From the NCBI GenBank assembly GCA_937888925.1, contig CALARM010001035.1, positions 1-16,760 on the forward strand: a stretch of DNA of 16,760 nt, read 5' to 3'. Below are positions 6,464 to 13,426 of this stretch, in pieces (the stretch's first letter is position 1; each line of letters begins with the position of its first letter). The stretch comes from an uncultured Synergistia bacterium (GTDB lineage: Bacteria > Eremiobacterota > SpSt-956 > JAKJGF01). The position numbers and the translations under genes were made by a program. A model generated the notes under the pieces. That model was not told where the DNA came from, did not search any database, and was given only the letters and a program-made list of their open reading frames with translations.

Positions 6464-8449
6464 TTATCTTGTAAAGATTTGAATCCTGTGATTGAATGTA
6501 TCTGCAATATAGATTTTACCGTTAACAGGATTTACGGCTATACCTATAGGAGTATTAAATGTATCGTTTGTACTTCCGTATACACCTGTTATACCTGCAG
6601 TATCTATATGTTTTCTATTATGGTCATATACCTGAACCCTGTGGTTACCGGTATCTGTTATAAAGATATTTTCATTACTGTCAAAAGCTATATCTCCAGG
6701 CCTGTAAAAGTGATAATCATCACTGCCAATTTTCCCCATCTCACCTATTGTTGCTATATATTTGCCGGAAGAATCGTATATTTGAATTCTTTGATTTTGA
6801 TAACTGTCACTGGCATATATATTATTGTTTTTATCAATTGCCATACCGTCGGGTGCTAATGGCCCGAAATAATAATCGGGATTACTCGAATCGGATGAAC
6901 CTATTGTCTGTATAAGATTATTTCCAGAATCTATTTTACTTATACGGAAATTTCTATAGTCACTTATGAATATATTTCCTGAAGAATCTACTGCCACATC
7001 AAGGGGTTCGTTGAAAAGCTGGCCATTATTACTTGTTACTACACGGATAACATTCCCGTTTTTATCAAATACTATAATCCTGTCGTTAGGCCCATCTGAT
7101 ACATAGAGATTATCCTGAGAATCTACAGCAAGTCCTGACGGATTATACATGCTTACTCCTTCCGCACTGTTTAAAGTACCTATATATTTATTATTTATAT
7201 CAAATTTCTGGATCCTGTTATTAAAGGCATCTGATACATAAAGATTACCTGCACTGTCGATTGCGAGTCCTTCCGGTCTGTTCAGATGATTGTTATCACT
7301 TCCAGAAACAGTGCTTTCTCCTATGGTTTCGCGGTATATAAATGTCGAACCGGGAGAAGCAGTAAGATTAAGATCCTGTTTTGTTGTGGTACCGGGATTT
7401 ATTTTTGTTATATTGGAAGCACTCTGACTCTGATACTGAGCAACAACAGTTATAGAACCTGCCGGCACTTCCGGCAAAAAATAATGTCCCTCACTATCTG
7501 TTACTGTAAAATAGAAAGTGCCTGTTATTTCAACCTTCACACCTGACACAGGTTTGTAATCGGAATATACGGTACCTTCTAAAGAACCGCTTTCAGGCAC
7601 TATAACTACGAGGCTGTTAGCCTTTTTTTCCGGAGCTTTATTTATATAAGACTCTATTTCTACAAAAAGAGGATAGGTGCCGTTGAGGATAATACCGGGC
7701 CTTGCTCCTTCAGGTATTACATTGTGCAGTTCACTGGTTATTGAAGTCAGTAAGCCGCTTTTTTGATCTATAGTAACATATTTATCCTCACCGTGTTCAT
7801 TTTTATTGCTAATATGCCAGATTAATCCTGTATTGCTATCAATAACGCCGATTAAATTTTCCTCTCCCTGTCCCGATGAATATATTTTCCAGGTAACGTC
7901 GTCTGTTTCTATAACTGTATCTCCTGTTTTCCCGTAGCTGTAAAATTGATGTGATGACTTCTGGATAATAGTGAGCTGGTTATCTTTCGAAGGGGAGATA
8001 AAGAATTGATCCGGTATGGTGTTTTCATCTTCCGCTTTACCTATAGGAACTTCCTGTGCAACTGATATATAGCCCGATTTTTCTGCTGTAAGTTTTCTCA
8101 TTCCGTCAGGTATATCATTGAGTAAAAAATAACCTTTTTCATCTGTTACTGCTATTTTATCTGTACCGTTCAGATGAATATTAACACCATTCAGAGGGGC
8201 ATATTTAGTCCCCTTCCAGGTGATTTTTGAAGGATCGTCTTTTATGACTATCATACCTGCATTACCTGTTTGAGATGATGAGATTTTTTCATCAGAAAGA
8301 AGAGGAATACAGGCAAAGCCTCCTTCAGAACTGAGTATGGCACTTATGATTGCCCCGAGAGCTCCACATCCTGCACATTCCATTATTAAGAACGTACCCA
8401 GGACTATGGTAAAGAACAATCTGATAAATAAATTCTTTGATAGTTTCAT
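6464..8449 (-). CDS. NHL-repeat lipoprotein with two carboxypeptidase-regulatory-like domains
   Basis: A 661-residue exported protein. The signal region ends in CAGC, making C28 the likely lipidated residue, although the -3 position is Cys rather than the usual Leu. Two beta-sandwich domains of the carboxypeptidase-regulatory type are seen at about 82-135 (GVNIHLNGTD, VTDEKGYFLLNDIPDG) and 287-350 (LEGTVYSDYKPVSGVKV, VTDSEGHYFLPEVPAG). A Ser/Thr-rich region with Ig-like character lies between them. Residues 385-661 carry six NHL repeats, each with a core like GLAIDSAGNLYVSDAFNNRI, giving a six-bladed propeller expected to bind protein, glycan or nucleic acid. GGAG lies in the last codons of the upstream gene, so translation is probably coupled. 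No catalytic motif is visible. Confidence 0.88.
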   Translation of the reverse strand: MKLSKNLFIRLFFTIVLGTFLIMECAGCGALGAIISAILSSEGGFACIPLLSDEKISSSQTGNAGMIVIKDDPSKITWKGTKYAPLNGVNIHLNGTDKIAVTDEKGYFLLNDIPDGMRKLTAEKSGYISVAQEVPIGKAEDENTIPDQFFISPSKDNQLTIIQKSSHQFYSYGKTGDTVIETDDVTWKIYSSGQGEENLIGVIDSNTGLIWHISNKNEHGEDKYVTIDQKSGLLTSITSELHNVIPEGARPGIILNGTYPLFVEIESYINKAPEKKANSLVVIVPESGSLEGTVYSDYKPVSGVKVEITGTFYFTVTDSEGHYFLPEVPAGSITVVAQYQSQSASNITKINPGTTTKQDLNLTASPGSTFIYRETIGESTVSGSDNNHLNRPEGLAIDSAGNLYVSDAFNNRIQKFDINNKYIGTLNSAEGVSMYNPSGLAVDSQDNLYVSDGPNDRIIVFDKNGNVIRVVTSNNGQLFNEPLDVAVDSSGNIFISDYRNFRISKIDSGNNLIQTIGSSDSSNPDYYFGPLAPDGMAIDKNNNIYASDSYQNQRIQIYDSSGKYIATIGEMGKIGSDDYHFYRPGDIAFDSNENIFITDTGNHRVQVYDHNRKHIDTAGITGVYGSTNDTFNTPIGIAVNPVNGKIYIADTFNHRIQIFTR

Positions 8450-8451
8450 AT

Positions 8452-9963
8452 CTATTCTCCTTTTTTTTCATTTTCAAGTTCTTCTTTAATTTTTTTCATA
8501 AATTCGTCAATATGTTCTTTTCTTTCTTTATTTATCGGCTCATTCATTGCTTTTTTATCCATAGTAAGATAAATATTCATTTCTTCCAGTGCTTCTTCAT
8601 ATTTCTCCTCCTTTGCATAAAGTAAACTTCTGGAATAGTGGCAATAAGAATAATCAGGATTTATTTTTTCTGCTTCTTTTAATGCTTCTTTCGCTTTATC
8701 CAGTTCATTATCTTCAATATAACAACAGGCTATGTTTATATAAGAATCGAGAGATATTTTACCTTCACGGTGATTTAAATCCTTTTCCAGTTTAATTGCT
8801 GTTTCGTATTCTTTTAAAGCATCATCATAGTTTTTACATATACCATAGAAATATCCCATATAGTAGTGACTTACTGGATTAAATTTATCTTTTTCTATAA
8901 CAAATTCGAATTTGTCTTGTGCATCGGAATATTTTTCTTTCCCCAGCCATAGATATATTTTTCCAAGATTCAGGTGTGCTTCTAGATAGTGATCATTGTA
9001 TGTTAGCGCTTTTTTTAGATTATCTTCGCCTTGCTTCAGTAAGATTTCATTCATATCAGGCCTCCCTTTATATGTGTATGCAATACCGAGAGCTTTATAT
9101 GCTTCAGGAAGGTCAGGATCCAGTTCTCTGGATTTTTCTCCCATTTTAATAGCTTCTTCAATATAATCTCTGTCACAGGCATTGTAATAACCGCCTTTCT
9201 GTGCATAAGCATCTGCCAGTCCAGCACAGGCAAGAGCATAATTGGGATCTTTATTTATGGCTTCCTTAAATAATTCTATGGCTTTATCGTTATCTGTTTC
9301 AGTATAATTAACATAAAGCTCCCTGCCTTTGGCGTAACAGACATAGGCAGGTCCTGATCTGGTATAATCTTTATTTACCTGTGTTACCTGTTCCTGTGTA
9401 AGTGTTACCGGTATGGATTTTGTTATAAACTGTGCTACTTCACCCTGCAATCTGTTTATGGACTCTATGTTTTCACTCTTCTCTATACCTTCTATTCCAT
9501 CCTTAATATTTACCGGCTCGCTTGTAAAGATTTCTTCTTTTTTATCTTCCTTTCTGAGATCCAGTATCTGTGAACCAACTTTGAAACTATCTTTCGTAAG
9601 TGTCTGTATTGTTCCGATTACTACCAGATCTGCATCCAGTAAATCTCCTATTTTGACGGCCAGTTCTTTTGTAATTAAATCACCGGGTTTAATGCCGAGT
9701 TTCTTTTTCGCTCTTTCCAGATGTACTCTTTCTATGAGGTTTATACTTTTTATCTGTGATAGTCTTGTCATAGTCATATCGGCAAAAGACGAACCTATAT
9801 AATTTATTTCAGGTATATCAGGGGTAAGATTGAATGAGTTTATAGTAAGTACCTTTAATTGTGTGCCATAACATATTTTTTTACTATCTTTAATACTGAA
9901 ATAATATAATAAGCTCGCGAATAAAAAGAAAAATAATATAGGTGGGGATACTTTTTTTTTCAT
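8452..9963 (-). CDS. TolB/CsgG-like domain protein with TPR repeats
   Basis: A 503-residue protein. A single hydrophobic segment at residues 8-23 is an uncleaved anchor or signal. Residues 36-145 resemble the TolB/FlgO/CsgG-type N-terminal domain, with VLTINSF, GSSFADMTMTRLSQI, NLIERVHLERAKKKLGI and DLLDADLVVIGTI. Residues 205-485 hold about seven TPR or TPR-like units, for example AIELFKEAINKDPNYALA and EALKEAEKINPDYSYCHY. In known multidomain proteins this pairing acts as an interaction scaffold; the substrate here is unknown. It is the first gene of an operon: its TAG stop is two bases from the ATG of the NHL gene. GGGAGG precedes the ATG at good spacing, and an extended -10 promoter lies about 100 bases upstream. 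Confidence 0.88.
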   Translation of the reverse strand: MKKKVSPPILFFFLFASLLYYFSIKDSKKICYGTQLKVLTINSFNLTPDIPEINYIGSSFADMTMTRLSQIKSINLIERVHLERAKKKLGIKPGDLITKELAVKIGDLLDADLVVIGTIQTLTKDSFKVGSQILDLRKEDKKEEIFTSEPVNIKDGIEGIEKSENIESINRLQGEVAQFITKSIPVTLTQEQVTQVNKDYTRSGPAYVCYAKGRELYVNYTETDNDKAIELFKEAINKDPNYALACAGLADAYAQKGGYYNACDRDYIEEAIKMGEKSRELDPDLPEAYKALGIAYTYKGRPDMNEILLKQGEDNLKKALTYNDHYLEAHLNLGKIYLWLGKEKYSDAQDKFEFVIEKDKFNPVSHYYMGYFYGICKNYDDALKEYETAIKLEKDLNHREGKISLDSYINIACCYIEDNELDKAKEALKEAEKINPDYSYCHYSRSLLYAKEEKYEEALEEMNIYLTMDKKAMNEPINKERKEHIDEFMKKIKEELENEKKGE

Positions 9964-10060
9964 AAATTTAACCTCCCTGCTCTCTTTTAATAAATTTACT
10001 ATACAAGTAACGGCGGAATAGATTACCTGTCCCGGTTGTTATTAAACTCAGTCATTTTAT

Positions 10061-10069
10061 ATTATACCA
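10061..10069 (-). promoter_or_regulatory. Extended -10 promoter of the TolB-TPR/NHL operon
   Basis: On the minus strand the sequence TGGTATAAT is a perfect TATAAT box with the TGn extension. No good -35 hexamer lies 16-18 bases upstream; that stretch is instead occupied by the 14-bp direct repeats at 10071-10104, as expected for an activator-dependent or extended -10 promoter. The start would be near 10055, giving a leader of about 90 bases. Confidence 0.5.
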
Positions 10070-10070
10070 T

Positions 10071-10104
10071 AAATCACATAAATATACTGCAAATCACATA
10101 AATA
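10071..10104. promoter_or_regulatory. Candidate operator: 14-bp direct repeat with 20-bp period
   Basis: AAATCACATAAATA occurs identically at 10071-10084 and 10091-10104. The 20-base period is close to two helical turns, so both copies face the same side of the DNA. They lie between the two divergent promoters, covering the -35 area of the leftward one and ending 30 bases before the -35 of the rightward one. A shared regulator site is a reasonable inference. The repeat does not match a box I can name. In the rest of the 363-base gap (9964-10326) I see only the promoters and an AT-rich leader. Confidence 0.5.
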
Positions 10105-10134
10105 AAAAAGTTCTATGTAAATCCTTTAATATGC

Positions 10135-10162
10135 TTGACAAACTATTTGTTTTTGAGATAAT
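10135..10162 (+). promoter_or_regulatory. Sigma-70-type promoter of the PstS-like gene
   Basis: A perfect TTGACA (10135-10140) and GATAAT (10157-10162) are separated by 16 bases. Transcription would start near 10169, leaving a leader of about 158 bases before the ATG at 10327. The leader is AT-rich and no recognisable riboswitch fold was found by eye. Confidence 0.65.
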
Positions 10163-10326
10163 TATAGGAGTAAGAAAATGTATATTTTTTTATAATAGGT
10201 GATATTTATAAATCTATTTTATTTTAAACGTTTATAGTGACAGGAAGGCTATATATAGACTGATTGCGCTGTAAATTATACATTGTTTTTATACAAAATT
10301 TATTTATGAAAGAGGTATTTATTTCT

Positions 10327-11220
10327 ATGCGTATGTTATATGTATTATTACTGATTTTATCTTTACTTTTTTCCGGATGTCAGACAGGTAGCGGTGGCGA
10401 TGGGGATATCCTCATAGGCGGTTCTATAAGCATAAGTGATCTCAGTAAAGCCTGGGCAGAAGCTTATATGAAGAAAAATACCGGTACGAAGATTGAAATT
10501 TTATCAACAGGCAGTAAAAAAGGTATAGAAGATTTTCTTGAAGGTAAGGTGGATATTGCAGAATCTTCAAGAAAAATAAGTACTGAAGAGATTTTAAAAG
10601 CAAAGGAAAAGAATATTGACGTCGGGGAATTTTATGTAGGTTTTAATATTTACTGTGTGGCTGTAAATCCCGGTAATAAAGTTGAAAAACTTGATAAGGA
10701 CCAGATTAAAGATATATTTTCAGGTAAAATTACAAACTGGAAGGATGTCGGTGGAGAAGACGTTGAGATTGCGGTTCTATACAGAGATATTCCTGTGGGA
10801 GAATATGATTATTTTCTTGAAAAGTTTATAGATATAAGTAAAAATGTCGATATGAATAAACTTCCTGCCAACATCAAAGTTCTTAAAACACCTGAAGACA
10901 TAGTCAAAGAAATTGCACAGAATAAAAATGCCATAGGCTATTTCTTCATGAACTACCAGGATAAGAGTACAAAAGCTCTTTCAGTGGCAAAAGAAAAAGA
11001 CGGAGAATATCTTACACCTTCTGTGGAAAATGCTCAGACAGGCAAATACCCTGTTCTTCGCCCTTATTATATGTATATAAGTAAATATGCTAAAAAACCT
11101 CTCAGAGATTTTATAGATTTTATATACAGTGATGAAGGTTCTGAGATAGCAAAGAAAAACGGATTTGTTCCTGTTCCAAATAAAGGTGAACAGAGAGAAA
11201 CACTGTTTGAGTATATTTAG
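10327..11220 (+). CDS. PstS-like phosphate/anion-binding lipoprotein
   Basis: A 297-residue substrate-binding lipoprotein. The start at 10327 is chosen over an in-frame codon at 10264 because AGAGGT (10311-10316) lies ten bases upstream and it gives a compact signal peptide ending in lipobox LFSGC (C18). The mature part matches the PstS-type family: GGSISISDLSKAWAEAYMKK, DIAESSRKI (77-84) and the diagnostic IKDIFSGKITNWKDVGG (127-143), with a C-terminal FIDFIYSDEGSEIAKKNGFV. Two loops that bind phosphate in PstS are altered: the SGxG segment reads TGSKKG (61-66), and the R-x-x-SGT segment reads RDIPVGEYDYF (153-163). The ligand may therefore differ. No transporter genes are adjacent. It is divergent from the TolB-TPR operon and 84 bases before the phosphatase gene. 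Confidence 0.85.
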   Translation: MRMLYVLLLILSLLFSGCQTGSGGDGDILIGGSISISDLSKAWAEAYMKKNTGTKIEILSTGSKKGIEDFLEGKVDIAESSRKISTEEILKAKEKNIDVGEFYVGFNIYCVAVNPGNKVEKLDKDQIKDIFSGKITNWKDVGGEDVEIAVLYRDIPVGEYDYFLEKFIDISKNVDMNKLPANIKVLKTPEDIVKEIAQNKNAIGYFFMNYQDKSTKALSVAKEKDGEYLTPSVENAQTGKYPVLRPYYMYISKYAKKPLRDFIDFIYSDEGSEIAKKNGFVPVPNKGEQRETLFEYI

Positions 11221-11224
11221 TACA

Positions 11225-11295
11225 GTGACCAGTGACCAGTGACTCCTGTAGGCGCCCGGTATCGATGAAAATACGCATTACGCATCACGCATCAC
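11225..11295. repeat. Heptameric repeat element, inverted pair (copy 3)
   Basis: Forward units at 11225-11245 are GTGACCA twice and GTGACTC. After a 29-base spacer come three units in reverse orientation at 11275-11295 (GCATTAC, then GCATCAC twice). The element starts five bases after the PstS-like stop codon and ends nine bases before the ATG of the phosphatase, so it fills the intergenic gap and replaces a normal ribosome site. Confidence 0.75.
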
Positions 11296-11304
11296 GATAT
11301 AATT

Positions 11305-12078
11305 ATGATAGATATAAATTTCCTTAAAGATTTAACCATAGAATCCGGCAAAATAGCCCTGACTTATTTCGGCATGGTAAAGCCCTGTGAAAAACCTGAC
11401 AGGACTCCCGTAACAGAGGCGGATTTATTCCTGGATAAGTTTATAACAGATAAAATCCTTGAAAAATATCCTTCTCATATTATTTTAAGTGAAGAAATGT
11501 CAGATAAGGCTGTTGCGAAAACAGATCATGTTATATGGGCTGTTGATCCTGTTGATGGAACTGCAGCTTTTGCCGGTGGTCTTCCCGTGTGGGGTATTTC
11601 CTTAGGAGTTCTTGTAAATTATATACCTCTTTACGGAGCATTTTATATGCCTGTTACTGATGAGCTTTTTTATTCCGATGGCGAACATTCATATTCAGGG
11701 GAGCAGAAATTAAATATTTCTCATGCTGTTATAGATCAAAATTCCTTTCTTGCCGTTCCTTCCTATGCCCATCGTGCTTTTGATCTGAGAAAATTTCCCG
11801 GTAAAACCAGATCTATGGGTAGTATAGCTGCCCATATGTGCTATGTAGCAAAAAATACAGCTATAGGAGCTATAATGAGAGGCCATATATGGGATATTGC
11901 AGCAGGATGGGCCATCTGCAGAACAGCAGGAGGCAAAATGGCTTTTATGGATAAAACTGACATTGACTGGCAGGAACTCTGTTCCTGTGATAAAGCAAAA
12001 AAAGAAGCTCTTCTCTCCGGAAAAGATAATTTTGAATATTTATTCAGAATAGTTACAGAAAATAATAACAAACAGTGA
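11305..12078 (+). CDS. Inositol-monophosphatase-family phosphatase
   Basis: A 257-residue cytoplasmic enzyme, the usual length for the Mg-dependent, Li-sensitive phosphatase superfamily. Metal ligands are in place: the Glu pair in SEEM (E63, E64), DPVDGT (D81, D84) and WDIAAG (D197). The fold landmarks KPDRTPVTEADLFLDKFI and GGLPVWGISLGV also match. The substrate could be inositol phosphate, histidinol phosphate (HisN type), PAP or a sugar phosphate, and the sequence does not decide. The start fits the family N-terminus but has no ribosome site; it is preceded by a heptamer array and TATAAT at 11298-11303. It may be co-transcribed with the PstS-like gene, since no clear terminator separates them. 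The stop codon lies inside a strong hairpin. Confidence 0.88.
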   Translation: MIDINFLKDLTIESGKIALTYFGMVKPCEKPDRTPVTEADLFLDKFITDKILEKYPSHIILSEEMSDKAVAKTDHVIWAVDPVDGTAAFAGGLPVWGISLGVLVNYIPLYGAFYMPVTDELFYSDGEHSYSGEQKLNISHAVIDQNSFLAVPSYAHRAFDLRKFPGKTRSMGSIAAHMCYVAKNTAIGAIMRGHIWDIAAGWAICRTAGGKMAFMDKTDIDWQELCSCDKAKKEALLSGKDNFEYLFRIVTENNNKQ

Positions 12079-12127
12079 GTTTACTTTCAACTCACTGTTT
12101 GCTTAATTAAAATTTTCCGTTTTTTTT
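12069..12127 (+). terminator. Hairpin overlapping the phosphatase stop codon, with a distal T-tract
   Basis: CAAACAGTGAGTT (12069-12081) pairs perfectly with AACTCACTGTTTG (12089-12101) around a seven-base loop. The TGA stop (12076-12078) lies in the left arm. The long T run begins only about 18 bases after the stem, so it is not a textbook terminator, though it could act as one or as an mRNA-end stabiliser between convergent genes. Confidence 0.55.
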
Positions 12128-12137
12128 ATAAATCAAA

Positions 12138-12189
12138 TGTCGGGTTTTAAAGATTCCAACTCGACACCCGACACCCGACACCTGACACC
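12138..12189. repeat. Heptameric repeat element (copy 4, GTGTCGG type)
   Basis: Four head-to-tail units lie at 12162-12189: CGACACC three times, then TGACACC. A single inverted match, TGTCGGGT at 12138-12145, stands before them. The period is seven and the forward-then-reverse order matches the other elements, but the core differs from the GTRA type. Confidence 0.65.
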
Positions 12190-12230
12190 TGAAAATTGGA
12201 GGAGATTATTTCTTTACAGTTCCTGTAATC

Positions 12231-12272
12231 GTGATGCGTGACAGGTAATATCACTCTTCACTCTTCACTCTT
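12231..12272. repeat. Heptameric repeat element, inverted pair overlapping the PP2C stop (copy 5)
   Basis: Forward units GTGATGC, GTGACAG and GTAATAT (12231-12251) run straight into three reverse units CACTCTT (12252-12272). The stop codon of the PP2C gene (minus strand TGA at 12265-12267) and its last two codons are made of repeat sequence, so the coding end lies within the array. Confidence 0.7.
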
Positions 12273-13137
12273 TATTAATACATACAAGCTGAAAGATAAT
12301 TACCGTTATATTATCTTTCCCGCCTCTTTCATTTGCCAGTTCTACCAGTTGTGCTGTAATTTTATCAAAATCAGTTGATGATGTTACTATAGACTGAAGT
12401 TCTTCATTGGGAAAATAGTCCCACAGTCCATCACAGCATATTAAAACAATATCCCCCGGTTTAAGAAGTTCTTCATAGGTAGCAATTTCTACAGGATGGT
12501 TCGGGCCAAGGCTCCTGTATATAAGGTTTTTATGAGGGTAATTCTGTGCCTGTTCCGGTGTAAGCTGTCCCATTTTTAGCAGACGTGTTACAAGGGAATG
12601 GTCTTCTGTTATCTGCCTTATCTCTTCGGTGTTAATAATATAGGCCCTTGTATCTCCCACGTGACCAACAAGTAATCTGTTCCCTATAAGTAGAGCTGCT
12701 GTTATTGTTGAACCCATACCTTCCCTGGAAGGGTCTTCATGGGCATAGTTGTAAACTTTTTCATTGGCATATTCAAGTGCTCCAGATAGAATTTTTGCAT
12801 CAATAGGAAAATTGCATGATCTATCAAGAAGACTTTCCGAAGCTTTTTCAGCCACATATCTTATGGCCATAGAACTTGCTACTTCGCCGTCAGACATGCC
12901 CCCCATGCCATCTGCTACTATAAATAAACGGGGTTGGATAAATTCGGAACATTCATTCATAGTAAGCTGCATTGTAAGCATACTATCCTGATTTAAATCA
13001 CGTACCTTCCCGACATCGGTTCTCATAGAACCTCTTATGCGGATATGAGCTTTTTTTTCTATAACAGTGCTTTCACTGTTATCTTCAGGAAAATTATTTT
13101 TCTGTTCTTGTTCGATTGTGTTATTAGGAGAATTCAA
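12265..13137 (-). CDS. PP2C-family Ser/Thr protein phosphatase
   Basis: A 290-residue soluble phosphatase. The metal-binding motifs are complete: TDVGKVRDLNQDS (D51), VADGMGG (D76, G77), GSTITAAL, GHVGDTRAY (D162), EDHSLV, CCDGLWD (D236) and GGKDNITV (D275). It should reverse Ser/Thr phosphorylation, most simply that made by the kinase at 1819-3954 (inference). The start used here is a TTG at 13135-13137, giving a 35-residue polar extension before the first strand (HIRIRG), with no ribosome site and a TATAAT only three bases upstream. A later ATG at 13024-13026 (M38) follows AGAGG at close spacing and could be the real start, but would remove the expected first beta strand. Start uncertain, function firm. 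Divergent from the TtcA-kinase fusion gene. Confidence 0.92.
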   Translation of the reverse strand: MNSPNNTIEQEQKNNFPEDNSESTVIEKKAHIRIRGSMRTDVGKVRDLNQDSMLTMQLTMNECSEFIQPRLFIVADGMGGMSDGEVASSMAIRYVAEKASESLLDRSCNFPIDAKILSGALEYANEKVYNYAHEDPSREGMGSTITAALLIGNRLLVGHVGDTRAYIINTEEIRQITEDHSLVTRLLKMGQLTPEQAQNYPHKNLIYRSLGPNHPVEIATYEELLKPGDIVLICCDGLWDYFPNEELQSIVTSSTDFDKITAQLVELANERGGKDNITVIIFQLVCINKE

Positions 13138-13143
13138 ATAATT

Positions 13144-13177
13144 ATACCCGTTATACTGGTATATTTTATCCGGGTAT
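13144..13177. promoter_or_regulatory. Nested palindromes upstream of the PP2C gene
   Basis: An outer pair ATACCCG (13144-13150) and CGGGTAT (13171-13177) encloses the palindrome TATACTGGTATA (13152-13163). The outer left arm overlaps a leftward TATAAT box at 13141-13146. This has the look of a regulator-binding site controlling the PP2C gene. A second inverted repeat, TGTGTAA/TTACACA with an eight-base spacer, lies at 13227-13248. The rest of the 289-base divergent gap is very AT-rich. Confidence 0.4.
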
Positions 13178-13353
13178 TACACCCCCCTTATGGCTGTTAA
13201 GTAAGTTAAAAAGTATCATAGTAATCTGTGTAATATTATTTTTACACAAAATTTATAACACTGTTAAAATTTTCATTTTATAATTTTAGCATATTTTAAT
13301 ATTAAATAGAATAATTTTTAAAAGAAAATTGTAATAATTTTTCTGTAAAATTG

Positions 13354-13393
13354 GATAGCGAGTTGTGAAATACAACTATCTAAATAATACTCG
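13354..13393. promoter_or_regulatory. Inverted repeats just upstream of the TtcA-kinase promoter
   Basis: GATAG...GTTGT (13354-13366) pairs with ACAACTATC (13372-13380), with a few bulged bases. Overlapping it, CGAGT (13359-13363) matches ACTCG (13389-13393). The two pairings exclude each other. The site ends at the presumed -35 region of the TtcA-kinase gene, a typical operator position. No regulator can be named. Confidence 0.35.
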
Positions 13394-13420
13394 TCATGGA
13401 AGTGTAAATTATGATATAAT
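13391..13420 (+). promoter_or_regulatory. Extended -10 promoter giving a probably leaderless TtcA-kinase mRNA
   Basis: TGATATAAT (13412-13420) is an extended -10 box. A weak -35 (TCGTCA, 13391-13396) lies 18 bases upstream of the TATAAT. The box ends six bases before the ATG at 13427, so transcription should begin at or next to the start codon. No ribosome site exists in the interval, which fits leaderless translation. Confidence 0.55.
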
Positions 13421-13426
13421 TCATTT

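Noticed and set aside
6479..6859. An antisense open frame opposite the NHL repeats
   Set aside because: The opposite strand encodes clear periodic NHL motifs; the antisense product is low-complexity and has no family resemblance.
9413..9802. An antisense open frame of 129 codons opposite the TolB-TPR gene
   Set aside because: It lies inside a well-supported coding region, has no ribosome site or recognisable domain, and reflects codon use of the opposite strand.
10166..10195. A five-codon reading frame with AGGAG at ideal spacing upstream of the PstS-like gene (possible leader peptide)
   Set aside because: The predicted transcript start near 10169 would cut into the AGGAG, and a five-residue peptide without a repeated regulatory codon or a following attenuator is not convincing.
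10264..10326. Longer N-terminus for the PstS-like protein starting at 10264
   Set aside because: It would put 21 extra residues before a complete lipoprotein signal peptide; the ATG at 10327 has its own ribosome site.
12162..12272. A CRISPR array at the short tandem repeats
   Set aside because: Units are 7 bp, contiguous and without spacers, and no cas genes are present.
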